Positions 25,048 to 33,137 of a DNA stretch of 64,000 nucleotides are shown here, one piece after another. The translations under genes and the position numbers were made by a program. The stretch is from Pseudobutyrivibrio sp. (lineage in GTDB: Bacteria; Bacillota; Clostridia; Lachnospirales; Lachnospiraceae). Numbering within the stretch: the first letter of the stretch is position 1; the number at the start of each line of letters is the position of its first letter. Where the stretch lies: NCBI RefSeq assembly GCF_015057185.1, contig NZ_SVEV01000018.1, forward strand, positions 1 through 64,000, read 5' to 3'. Below the pieces are notes generated by a model. It was not told where the DNA came from. It did no database searches and was given only the letters and a program-made list of their open reading frames with translations.

Positions 25048-26931
25048 ATGAGAAACGATTCAGTTATTTTTAGTCCAATGCAGATAGGACGTATGACAGT
25101 AAAAAATAGAATTGAGTGTGCACCTTATGGTAATGCGCTTTTTAGAATGGATGGAGCTTGTGACAACAAGCAGATGATGCATTTTAGAAATCTAGTGCAG
25201 GGCGGCGTTGGAATGGTTACTATTGGCTCAGCCAATTGTAACCTGGATTATGGTCCAGCTCCAGTGCCATATATGCATCATCCATTTTTACTTAGCAGCT
25301 ACAAAAATATGGTAGAGCTTGCTCATCAGTATGATGTAAAAATTGGATGGGAGCTTATCGGCGCTAAGGAAATGTTTATCCCGGCAGAGGTTCTTGTTAA
25401 TACATATACTATCGAAGATATCCACAACTATCAGAAGGGAATCATTGATGGTGCTGTAAATGCTCTTTCAATAGGCTCTGATTACGTTATGATTCACGGT
25501 GGACACGGTGTAGTACCAGCAGCATTCTATAGAGAATCAACTAATAAGAGAACTGATGAGTACGGTGGAAGCTTTGAGAACCGTACAAGACTCATCAGAG
25601 AAATACTTCAGGGAATCCGTGAGAAGGTAGGAGATAAGCTTGCTATCGAATATCGTATTTCCGGAGAGGAAATGCAAGAAGGAGGTCTTACTGTTGAGGA
25701 CCAGATTAAATTTGCTCAGGCTATCGAAGAGTATGTAGATATCTTTAATATTTCAAGAGGTGTTCTTGAAAATAATGATGATTTACCATACGTGTTCCCA
25801 ACAGTTTATGACTCTAAGAAGATAAATGTCGAGAATGCAGCAAAGTTTAAGGCAGCTCTTACAAAGCCTGTAAGTGTTGTTGGCGGAAACAACATGTTTG
25901 TGGCTGAGGAAATCATTGAGAGTGGTGCTGCAGATATGGTTGCATTAGTACGCCCTCTTATTGCTGATCCAGCTTGTGTAAACAAGTTCAGATGTGGTAA
26001 TGAGGATGAAATTCGTCCATGTATCAGATGCAACAACTGCATCAATCAGACACATGGAAAACTCCATGATTTGAGATGTACAGTAAATCCGCTTATCGGT
26101 AGAGAAGAGTACTTTGGCAGAATCGATAAAAAGGTTGATACTAAGAAGGTTCTTATTATCGGTGGTGGCCCTGCTGGACTCGAGGCCGCAAGAACTGCTG
26201 GTATGAGAGGTCACTCTGTAGTTCTCGTTGAAAAGACAGGAGAACTAGGTGGAAACTTCATTAGAGCTGCCAGAGAAGAGTTCAAGGAAGATTTGAAGAA
26301 TTATCTTGCTTGGTCTATCAGAACAGTTGAAAATGATAAAAATGTAGAAATCAGGATGAACACTGAGGCTACAGCTGAGCTAGTAAAGAAAGAAAATCCT
26401 GATGTTTTAATTACAGCAGTAGGAAGCAATCCTATCATTCCAAACTTCACTGCAACAGGAACAAAAAAGGTTCAGTGGGTTGGAGATGCTACAAATGATT
26501 CATTAGGTCAGAACGTTGTTATTGCTGGTGGCGGATTCACAGGTCTTGAAGCTGCTTATGCATACTCACTTGCTGGTAAAGAAGTTACAGTTGTGGATAT
26601 GATCCCTGAGTCAATGCTTGGCAATGGTGCTTCTATTATGAATAGTACATCACTTCTTCAGAAGCTCAATGCAAAGGGTGTAAAATTCATTTGTGAGAGC
26701 AAAGTTGAAGATGTTACAGCCGATGGCATTAAGATTTCTAACAAGGATGGAGAGACAGTTATCCCTTGTGACAATGTGGTTCTTTCATTTGGTCAGCGTA
26801 GGAATACAGCCGTTGTAGATGAACTAAAGAATATTGTTCCAAATACATACGTAATTGGTGATTGTTCAAATGTTGGTGGCACATTATGGCAGGCTGTTCG
26901 TTCAGGTTTTGAAATGGCATTTGAGATATAA
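25048..26931 (+). CDS. Second Old-Yellow-Enzyme-type FMN/FeS/FAD enoate reductase
   Basis: The start is taken at 25048 (MRNDSVIFSPMQIGRM) because AAAAAGGAGG lies 5-8 nt upstream; the longer frame from 24994 begins inside the previous gene. The 627-residue protein has the same architecture as its neighbour: OYE barrel, cysteine motif RPCIRCNNCINQ ... LRCTV, FAD motif VLIIGGGPAGLEAA, and NAD motif VVIAGGGFTGLEAA. The two differ clearly in the barrel (this one has the canonical STNKRTDEYGGSFENR; the first has a divergent version), so they may have different substrates or form a heteromer, as with BaiCD/BaiH. The operon ends in a terminator. Confidence 0.9.
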   Translation: MRNDSVIFSPMQIGRMTVKNRIECAPYGNALFRMDGACDNKQMMHFRNLVQGGVGMVTIGSANCNLDYGPAPVPYMHHPFLLSSYKNMVELAHQYDVKIGWELIGAKEMFIPAEVLVNTYTIEDIHNYQKGIIDGAVNALSIGSDYVMIHGGHGVVPAAFYRESTNKRTDEYGGSFENRTRLIREILQGIREKVGDKLAIEYRISGEEMQEGGLTVEDQIKFAQAIEEYVDIFNISRGVLENNDDLPYVFPTVYDSKKINVENAAKFKAALTKPVSVVGGNNMFVAEEIIESGAADMVALVRPLIADPACVNKFRCGNEDEIRPCIRCNNCINQTHGKLHDLRCTVNPLIGREEYFGRIDKKVDTKKVLIIGGGPAGLEAARTAGMRGHSVVLVEKTGELGGNFIRAAREEFKEDLKNYLAWSIRTVENDKNVEIRMNTEATAELVKKENPDVLITAVGSNPIIPNFTATGTKKVQWVGDATNDSLGQNVVIAGGGFTGLEAAYAYSLAGKEVTVVDMIPESMLGNGASIMNSTSLLQKLNAKGVKFICESKVEDVTADGIKISNKDGETVIPCDNVVLSFGQRRNTAVVDELKNIVPNTYVIGDCSNVGGTLWQAVRSGFEMAFEI

Positions 26932-26945
26932 TTAAGATTTATGAT

Positions 26946-26978
26946 GGGTGTAGCCAGATATTGGCTACACCCTTTTTG
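26946..26978. terminator. Terminator between enoate reductase and HD genes
   Basis: GGGTGTAGCCA-GATAT-TGGCTACACCC followed by TTTTTG. It serves the plus-strand flavoenzyme operon. Confidence 0.88.
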
Positions 26979-26996
26979 CATCAAAAATGCCGTGGG

Positions 26997-27764
26997 CTAC
27001 TGTCCCAAGGCGTTTTCTATTTCTGCTTTTATGTAGTCTATTTTATTTTGAGTTTCTTTGTCAGTAACTTCTAGTTCAAGAAGTTTGTTAAGGTAGCCTT
27101 GTTGGCGAGTTAGCTCTCGGCTGCCTGAATACACAAGCTCAAAAGCTAAAGCAAAATGTGCAACATAAAAATCGAGAGATGTTTTCTTGGTGCTGCTGAG
27201 AATTGCATGATGCTCTTTGAATTGACTAAAAACTTCTTCAGATAAAGGCTGGTTTTGAATATGTTCAAAAGGAACTCCATATATTCCTTCGATGGGTTCC
27301 TCTACTTGCACCCTAAAAATATCGATTTTATCAGCGTCTCTTATGATATTTGCAAATAATGTTTCTCTTTCGCTGAGTCCGCTAGATATTTTAAATTTAT
27401 TATGTTGTCTAATGGCGATTTCAATGAGTTCATCTAAATCTCTTGTACCTATATATTTATCAATTAAATGAGACTCTTTGAACAACAAATCTGCTCCAAA
27501 CTCGGCGTGATCAACGGATTTGGAGTCATTAAAAGTCTGATAAACTCGAATCTGCTCAAAGCGCCCAATGTCGTGCAGCATTCCTATTAACCAAGCAATT
27601 TCAATGTCTTCTTCTGAAAGGCCAAGACTTTCTACTATTATTTTTGAATTGCTAGCAACCTTGTATGTATGTACTATCTTCAGCGCGATTTTAGGATCCT
27701 GAGGATTGTAATTCTGGGTATAATTAGCAAATTCTTTAATTACGTCTTTTTCGTTGATTATCAT
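26997..27764 (-). CDS. HD-domain hydrolase
   Basis: The 255-residue protein has an HD phosphohydrolase domain in residues 25-150: H at KIVHTYKV, the metal-binding pair in GMLHDIGRFEQ, and D in IIRDADKIDIFR. Such enzymes hydrolyse phosphomonoesters or phosphodiesters of nucleotides or nucleotide second messengers. The remaining C-terminal third is helical and Glu-rich, of no assigned function. Divergent from the DUF4038-type gene. Substrate unknown; it has no GYP motif, so it is not a cyclic di-GMP phosphodiesterase of that class. Confidence 0.85.
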   Translation of the reverse strand: MIINEKDVIKEFANYTQNYNPQDPKIALKIVHTYKVASNSKIIVESLGLSEEDIEIAWLIGMLHDIGRFEQIRVYQTFNDSKSVDHAEFGADLLFKESHLIDKYIGTRDLDELIEIAIRQHNKFKISSGLSERETLFANIIRDADKIDIFRVQVEEPIEGIYGVPFEHIQNQPLSEEVFSQFKEHHAILSSTKKTSLDFYVAHFALAFELVYSGSRELTRQQGYLNKLLELEVTDKETQNKIDYIKAEIENALGQ

Positions 27765-27913
27765 GATGATGTCGAAACTTCCTTTCTCAAAATAGAATAA
27801 AGTAAAAATAAAGTATATTCAACTTAAATATTTATATAAATAAAGCTTTATGTAATTTATAATCACTCATAGATGATAGATATTATATCATGTCAGCAAA
27901 GGAGGAGCACAAA

Positions 27914-29209
27914 ATGAGCAAACATGGGATGGTAAAGACGGTTGGAACACATTTCGAATATGAGGACGGAACATATTTTTATCCTTTTGGAACAACTATA
28001 TATGCATTGGCACATCAGACACCAGAACTTATGGAGCAGACATTTCAAACACTTAAAAAATCACCTTTTAATAAGGTGCGTATGTGTGTGTTTCCAAAAC
28101 ATTATCAATATAACAATAATGAACCAAGATTTTATCCTTTTGAAAAAAGAGAGGATGGCTCTTGGAATCCAGAAAAACCTGTTAAAGAATATTGGGACAA
28201 TTTGGAGCAGGTTATAAGACGTTTGGATGCTTTAGAGATACAAGCAGATTTGGTACTATTTCATTCATATGATAATTGGGGCTTTGCAACTATGCCTCAA
28301 GAAGATAACTTGAAATACTTAGAGTATTGCTTACAGAGATTAGGTAATTTGGATAACGTATGGTGGTCTTTAGCCAACGAATATGATTTACTTTTATCAG
28401 AAATATCAATGGAAGAATGGTATGAAATAGAGGAGTTTGTAGCTAGTCACAATCCTAAGGGGCATCTTATTTCTAATCACAATTGCTTTAAGACATGGGA
28501 TATGGGAAGACCTAATATAACACATGGCTCATATCAGATTAAAAATTTATGTTATGTTGCTGACAGAATAGATAAGTATAAAAAACCTATTTGTATTGAT
28601 GAATGCTGCTATGAGGGAAATCTTCCTGAGGCTTGGGGAAATCTTTCAGCAGAAGAAATGACTGCAAGATTTTGGATGGCAATTTCAAGTGGTGCATATT
28701 GCACTCATGGTGAGACATTCCTTGATGATGAGGACATCGTTTGGTGGGCAAAGGGTGGTATATTAAAAGGAAAGTCACCTGAAAGAATAGGGTTTTTACG
28801 CGACATAGTAGAAAGTTTACCAAGTCCACTTGTAGCATACAAAGAAGCTCCATTTGAATTCATGGATAATTTGCCAGATGAAGTGAAAGAAATATTTACA
28901 AGTTCTCCAGCTGGTCGAAGCTTTCAGGCTGCAATAGCCCAAGCAGATCCAATGGAGATGACAGTAATGCAGACTTTCGAGCATGAGTATAAAGCATGCT
29001 GTGACGATAAGTCGGCAATTTTGAATTATTTATATCAGCGATGCCAAGCATATGCAAATTTAACACTTCCAGAAGATAAGACATATAAAGTAGAGGTAAT
29101 TGATACCTGGAATATGACAAGAAAAACAGTTTTAGACAATGCAAGTGGTAGAGTAAAGGTTGAGCTACCAGGACAACCATATATGGCTATTCTTGCTACT
29201 GCAAATTAA
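27914..29209 (+). CDS. DUF4038/DUF5605-type glycoside-hydrolase-like protein
   Basis: The start is set at 27914 (MSKHGMVKTVG) since GGAGGAG lies just upstream and the longer frame includes that site. The 431-residue protein looks like a TIM-barrel glycosidase of clan GH-A type: an N-terminal FPFGTTIYALAH-like strand, WWSLANEYDLL with the candidate acid/base Glu near residue 160, and ICIDECCYEGN with the candidate nucleophile Glu near residue 235, followed by a small beta domain. There is no signal peptide, so it probably acts on imported oligosaccharides. Related proteins act on apiose- or arabinose-containing plant glycans. The strong terminator after it is shared with the minus-strand gene. 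Confidence 0.78.
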   Translation: MSKHGMVKTVGTHFEYEDGTYFYPFGTTIYALAHQTPELMEQTFQTLKKSPFNKVRMCVFPKHYQYNNNEPRFYPFEKREDGSWNPEKPVKEYWDNLEQVIRRLDALEIQADLVLFHSYDNWGFATMPQEDNLKYLEYCLQRLGNLDNVWWSLANEYDLLLSEISMEEWYEIEEFVASHNPKGHLISNHNCFKTWDMGRPNITHGSYQIKNLCYVADRIDKYKKPICIDECCYEGNLPEAWGNLSAEEMTARFWMAISSGAYCTHGETFLDDEDIVWWAKGGILKGKSPERIGFLRDIVESLPSPLVAYKEAPFEFMDNLPDEVKEIFTSSPAGRSFQAAIAQADPMEMTVMQTFEHEYKACCDDKSAILNYLYQRCQAYANLTLPEDKTYKVEVIDTWNMTRKTVLDNASGRVKVELPGQPYMAILATAN

Positions 29210-29210
29210 A

Positions 29211-29247
29211 AAAAGGCGTCCTTGTGTGCAAGGGCGCCTTTTTTTTA
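29211..29247. terminator. Strong bidirectional terminator
   Basis: AAAAGGCGTCCTTG-TGTG-CAAGGGCGCCTTTT with T-tracts on both strands, between the glycosidase gene and the minus-strand small membrane protein gene. Confidence 0.9.
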
Positions 29248-29248
29248 G

Positions 29249-29486
29249 CTAACAAACAACTGTTATTATAGTCAATACAATAAATGGGATAAGGATGAAG
29301 TGCCAAACCAGTGACATCAACAAGGCTTCTTAGTGTAGGATTACTGTAGTCACTGCCAATTGAAACAATCATGTCAAATAGAATTGCAGCAAATCCTGAA
29401 GTGAGCATGGATACAAGTCCTGCAATGAGAAGTTTTGGATAAATAGAACATCTTTTTAAAAATTTAATTTGTTTAGTTTCTAACAT
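29249..29486 (-). pseudogene. Small membrane protein, apparently frameshifted
   Basis: From the ATG at 29486 (ribosome site AGAGGTAG) the frame encodes LKRCSIYPKLLIAGLVSMLT, one membrane helix, up to DVTG near 29305. That frame then reads a hydrophilic tail through the terminator (to 29196). One base over, the sequence instead encodes VWHFILIPFIVLTIITVVC and a TAG at 29249-29251, just before the terminator: a second membrane helix with a sensible end. A one-base frameshift near 29300 is the simplest reading. The intact protein would have about 78 residues and two helices. It is the last gene of an operon with the 165- and 316-residue membrane proteins. Confidence 0.62.
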
Positions 29487-29504
29487 AAGCTACCTCTTTT
29501 AGTC

Positions 29505-30002
29505 TTATTTATAAAATGATGCAAGGACTGCAATCATAAATACTAGTATTGGTATTGTTCCAATAAATATTAAACCATAAGCATTATTAGTAGAAGAAAG
29601 TAGATATCCATCCTCACTGAGTATTTCCTTTAACTCATCGAAATTTATAGTAATCTCGTTGGATTTTTTGGCTTGATTTTGAATATCTTTGTAGAAGACA
29701 TTGATAGCAGCCCATTGCCGTCCGGAGCGTGTAAGACCTGATACTCCGAATGCGATAAATGCAAAAAATATGCCAAAAGCTCCAAGTAAGGGAAAGCCTA
29801 TTATCATTCCTATAATAAATAGAACTATAAATGGTGTGGCAAAGCATGCAATCTGAGTGAGAGCAACAATGTTTTCTAATTTTTTGTAGGTAGCATATTC
29901 CTCTCTGGTGAGTGTGCCATTCTTATAGCAATTTCTAAAAAATATATTCTGTTTTTCTAGGAATTCGTTTTGTACATTGTCTATAGTGCCGTCATAATGC
30001 AT
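29505..30002 (-). CDS. Hypothetical membrane protein (165 aa)
   Basis: I do not recognise this family. Residues 1-45 are hydrophilic, with KNGTLTREEYATYKKLE, a short helical region. Two hydrophobic helices follow in about 50-95 (ACFATPFIVLFIIGMIIGF and GAFGIFFAFIAFGVSGL), then a soluble part, and one helix at the C-terminus (GLIFIGTIPILVFMIAVLAS). It lies 14 bp after the 316-residue membrane protein gene and 18 bp before the frameshifted small one, all on the minus strand, so the three are one operon. Confidence 0.72.
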   Translation of the reverse strand: MHYDGTIDNVQNEFLEKQNIFFRNCYKNGTLTREEYATYKKLENIVALTQIACFATPFIVLFIIGMIIGFPLLGAFGIFFAFIAFGVSGLTRSGRQWAAINVFYKDIQNQAKKSNEITINFDELKEILSEDGYLLSSTNNAYGLIFIGTIPILVFMIAVLASFYK

Positions 30003-30016
30003 AGAACAATTCTCCT

Positions 30017-30964
30017 TTACAATGAATGGAAGATAGTGTAGGTCTCTTCGAGGCGACCTGAACTGTACTCCATAGAAGTCCTCTTCATCAATCCACCACC
30101 ATCCGGATAGATTGTAAACTCTGATGCAGCACCTTCAGCAGTGGCTGCGGTCGTAAATTCATCATTAAACTGATAGCAGTTTAATATAGTCTCATTGTCG
30201 AAGATGCCTGCATTGAAAGCATCCTCTACAGCTGCATATAATGTCATAAAGCATTCATTTGCTGCAGCAAGATTCTCTTCCTCAGTCATATCATTGTCTA
30301 GGAGATAATCATAAGAAAGGCTCTTAAGATTACCGTTGGAATCAAATCCGAAATTAACTTCACGTGTATACAAATCATCTTTGTTTTCAGCAATATAGAC
30401 ATTGTAAGAATGTCCAGGATATTCAGGATGATAAGAGTTTGTAATTGCTAAATTATGAGACTTGGCAATCTCCTCTAGCTGTTCAATGGGCTCTGTATTG
30501 GTAACGGCATCAGAAAAACTGCTAGTTATACTGGTGTAATTATGCGTATCAGTAGATGCTACGGTAAACAGACTAAGACCAAGAGCTACAAACAAAGGAA
30601 TGATAAATATGATTCGAAACAACATAGGACTTGGCAAAAGTATTTTATTAGTTTTGGCAACGTCTTCTATTTCTTTATATGATGTACTGTCTAAAGTAAT
30701 ACCAAACATATCTAATTGTAATGTGTTCTTACTTGAGACAAAGCCAAGCATTCCAATAAAAAATGCTATTAAATATAAAATTAAAATGGCTATATATGGT
30801 TTGTTAGCTCGAATTTGAGCAATATATATATTTCCATCGGATTGGAGATACATATTAAATATAAGAAGTGCAAGATCAGCTATTGCGAAAATAATAGTGA
30901 TGCCCATAAGTTTTTTGAATATGTATAATCTTTTAATTAAAGACTTTTGTTCTTCTGTAAGCAT
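30017..30964 (-). CDS. Hypothetical membrane protein with extracytoplasmic domain (315 aa)
   Basis: The start is set at 30964 (MLTEEQKSLIKRLYIFKK) because TGGAGGACC lies directly upstream; the frame is open to 31024. Two helices near the N-terminus (LMGITIIFAIADLALLIFN and PYIAILILYLIAFFIGMLG) and one near residue 125 (MLFRIIFIIPLFVALGLSLF) anchor a C-terminal soluble domain of about 165 residues, rich in Glu and Thr. That domain has repeating beta-type segments (YNVYIAENKDDLYTREVNFG). Function unknown. The N-terminal EEQKSLIKRLYIFKK motif resembles TREEYATYKKLE in the neighbouring gene, suggesting related domains. Confidence 0.72.
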   Translation of the reverse strand: MLTEEQKSLIKRLYIFKKLMGITIIFAIADLALLIFNMYLQSDGNIYIAQIRANKPYIAILILYLIAFFIGMLGFVSSKNTLQLDMFGITLDSTSYKEIEDVAKTNKILLPSPMLFRIIFIIPLFVALGLSLFTVASTDTHNYTSITSSFSDAVTNTEPIEQLEEIAKSHNLAITNSYHPEYPGHSYNVYIAENKDDLYTREVNFGFDSNGNLKSLSYDYLLDNDMTEEENLAAANECFMTLYAAVEDAFNAGIFDNETILNCYQFNDEFTTAATAEGAASEFTIYPDGGGLMKRTSMEYSSGRLEETYTIFHSL

Positions 30965-31048
30965 AAGGTCCTCCAAATAATGCAATGGTAGTATTTTAAT
31001 ACTTAGACTAATGGCTGTCAACATGCTACGTAGAGGAAAATAAGAGGA

Positions 31049-31381
31049 CTAGGCGCTAACCAAGTCCTCGATTAACATATTGCGGTCATCAATATAGATA
31101 TCACAAGTAATTTTTCTGCTGTTTGTTCCTTAAAATGCGATAACCTCTGGAAGATTATCATTTACAGCATCAAAAGTAAGTCCCTGCCTTTCGCACCATG
31201 CTGTTGCATTATCAAGTGGTTTACCCACTCGGCAAGTCCATAATATGATTTTGTTCCCAAGTGATTTTTGTTGCTTAAGATATTTAATTAATGGAATATT
31301 AGGCTCTCCAAGATCAGGCCAATTGCTATAGCATAACGTGTTGTCAAAATCTACGGCGATGATTTTATTTGATAGTTCCAT
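31049..31381 (-). pseudogene. HAD-superfamily hydrolase interrupted by in-frame TAA
   Basis: The ATG at 31381 opens a frame with the HAD nucleophile motif AVDFDNTLC (residues 9-17), the second motif LWTCR, and NDNLPEVIAF, then a TAA at 31130-31132. Reading on in the same frame gives GTNSRKITCDIYIDDRNM and LIEDLVSA before a TAG at 31049-31051. The SRKI..D.YIDDR block with its acidic metal ligands is the normal third motif of this short HAD family, so the gene was 110 codons and is broken by one codon, probably a Tyr changed to TAA. The truncated 83-residue product would lack its metal site. Alternatively, a sequencing error. Confidence 0.78.
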
Positions 31382-31418
31382 AGGCTAATTCTCCATTTCA
31401 TTAGATTGTTGAGGAAGA

Positions 31419-31520
31419 TTACGCAGCCATATAATCGATGTAATCGTCCTCTGTTGCAAATAATTCGTATTCCCCATCTACATATCCCATATAACCTGCA
31501 TCAATAATATAACCCTTCAT
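31419..31520 (-). CDS. Small protein of 33 residues (conserved-looking, function unknown)
   Basis: A short frame reads MKGYIIDAGYMGYVDGEYEL then FATEDDYIDYMAA. It has a near-perfect ribosome site (AGGAGG) 6 nt before the ATG, and an aromatic, acidic composition that does not look random. It lies between the HAD remnant and the cysteine hydrolase remnant on the minus strand. From memory, very similar peptides occur in other Lachnospiraceae, but this needs a search. It has no membrane segment or signal peptide. Function unknown. Confidence 0.65.
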   Translation of the reverse strand: MKGYIIDAGYMGYVDGEYELFATEDDYIDYMAA

Positions 31521-31674
31521 AAAAATACCTCCTTTACTTGCATTCATTGTTACCTTTATTAACTGTTAAAATAATAAATCACAGAGGTGTCCCTATTTAA
31601 TCCCACTTAAAATCCAGGGAGCTTATGTAATATTATGTAGTTATAGAATTCGTATTCAGTAAAGGGGCAAATTG

Positions 31675-32111
31675 ATGGAAATACTTTTAGTTATTGACAT
31701 GCAAGAAAAATATATGAATAGTTATGATTCTGATTTAATTAATCGAGTGAATTTGCGTATTAGAGAGGCAAAAGAGAATGCGATGCCTGTTGTAGCAAGA
31801 TTGAGAGTATAGATAAATATAATTTATCAGAGGGGTTAGATTTAGTTTCAGAGTATAGCTTTACCAAAAGATGGCCGAGCGCTTTTTCCTCAGAGGAGTT
31901 TACTGCTTTTGTAAAAAACAACAGAGTAGATACTATAAATATGATAGGTGTAGATGGTAGATGTTGTGTAGCCCGCACAGCTATGGATGTAGTCAAAAGA
32001 GGATTAGCAGCTAGAATCTATTTAGATTCGGTAGCTGCTAAGAATGACAATTTTTATTTAAAAGAGCTTCCTGCAATGCAGGAGGCTGGGGTAGAGATTG
32101 TCGTTGACTAA
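31675..32111 (+). pseudogene. Isochorismatase-like cysteine hydrolase, frameshifted
   Basis: The frame from 31675 encodes MEILLVIDMQEKYM..., the usual start of the family with its catalytic Asp, but it ends at a TAG near 31810 (after PVVARLRV). Another frame resumes at about 31800 as ESIDKYNLSEGLDLVSEYSF, continues with KRWPSAFSSEEF and GVDGRCCVARTAMDVVKRG, and ends at TAA 32109-32111. GVDGRCC with its nucleophile Cys is the second conserved half of the same family. A small deletion near 31800 thus splits one gene of about 145 codons. It is convergent with the alpha/beta hydrolase gene at 32115. Confidence 0.8.
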
Positions 32112-32114
32112 AAA

Positions 32115-33020
32115 CTATTTCTTTAGAATTTCTGCAATTTCATCGAAGTCTTCTTTGGCTTCCTTGAAATATGGCAACATTGCATAGCAGTGGAAAAGTC
32201 CTTTGCGCTGACGGATAGTGTATTTTACATGGTATTTTTCGCAGGCATCTATAAAGTTTTGTTTTGCCCCATAGAGAACTTCGTTTTCACTATATACAAA
32301 ATGGATATTATCTACTCCAGAAAAATCACCTTTTGAAATATGAATCATATAATCAGGGATGTCATTTCTGCCCTTACGTTCAAATCGTTCAACACGCTCC
32401 ATGAAAGCATAATCTACCATATTGTCTGTAGGATTGTTGGCTTGCATAATTCTTTTTTCTTCCTCATTCCATGGGACTTCTCCAGGAGATACAGCAACAA
32501 TATGTCTAGGCATAGGAAGTTTTTCTGAAAGAGTGTTATTATAAGTGGCTACGCCAAGGGCTAAAGCACCGCCGGATGAAAATCCACAGGTACTGACGTT
32601 ATTGGCGCCATATTGATCAATCATTTGGCGATAACATTCAAAAATCATTTCAAAACTATCTGTTATGCAATGCTCGATACAAAGAGGATAGATAGGAAAC
32701 CAAACATCACAGCCTGTTTTATGGGCGAGTTTTACAATAACATCTATGTCACCTTTATCAGGACCAAGCATCATTCCGCCACCGAACATATATAAAATAG
32801 AACGTTCTGCAGGAGCTTCGTGAGGCTGAACTATTAGGCATTTACAGCCTAACACAGTGTGCTCTTTGTAAAAGGCCTTTTTATCTTTTGGCATATAGAA
32901 GCCCCTATTTTTGTTTAGAGTTTTAACCTTTTCAAGGAATTTATCATCAGGTAGATGGTACATTTTTTTAATTCCAGATAGTTTAAAAGAAACATTAATT
33001 AGATTTGCCGTAAGACTCAT
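32115..33020 (-). CDS. Alpha/beta hydrolase (hormone-sensitive-lipase-like)
   Basis: The start is set at 33020 (MSLTANLINVSFKLSG) because GGGAGGTAA is 6-9 nt upstream. The 301-residue protein has the oxyanion-hole motif in ILYMFGGGMMLGP, a variant of HGGG, and the nucleophile elbow GFSSGGALALG near residue 156. A C-terminal GLFHCYAMLPYF contains the likely catalytic His. Such enzymes hydrolyse short esters or lipids. It is divergent from a second alpha/beta hydrolase gene, and the region between them contains a GTTAG-N6-CTAAC dyad also found at the TetR and methyltransferase promoters. Confidence 0.85.
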   Translation of the reverse strand: MSLTANLINVSFKLSGIKKMYHLPDDKFLEKVKTLNKNRGFYMPKDKKAFYKEHTVLGCKCLIVQPHEAPAERSILYMFGGGMMLGPDKGDIDVIVKLAHKTGCDVWFPIYPLCIEHCITDSFEMIFECYRQMIDQYGANNVSTCGFSSGGALALGVATYNNTLSEKLPMPRHIVAVSPGEVPWNEEEKRIMQANNPTDNMVDYAFMERVERFERKGRNDIPDYMIHISKGDFSGVDNIHFVYSENEVLYGAKQNFIDACEKYHVKYTIRQRKGLFHCYAMLPYFKEAKEDFDEIAEILKK

Positions 33021-33065
33021 TTTAATTACCTCCCAATAATCTGTTCGTGTCAAATATATCACTTT

Positions 33066-33085
33066 GAGTTAGTAATGTCTAACTA
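33066..33085. promoter_or_regulatory. Operator-like dyad GTTAG-N6-CTAAC (site A)
   Basis: GAGTTAGTAATGTCTAACT contains GTTAG (33068-33072) and CTAAC (33079-33083), six bases apart. It lies in the divergent region between two alpha/beta hydrolase genes. The same spaced dyad occurs twice at the TetR promoter (35507 and 35529) and once before the methyltransferase gene (50990). Confidence 0.6.
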
Positions 33086-33137
33086 AAAGTAGTAATATAT
33101 ATCTGGTGTTAAAAACAAGATGACAGGAGAATTGATT

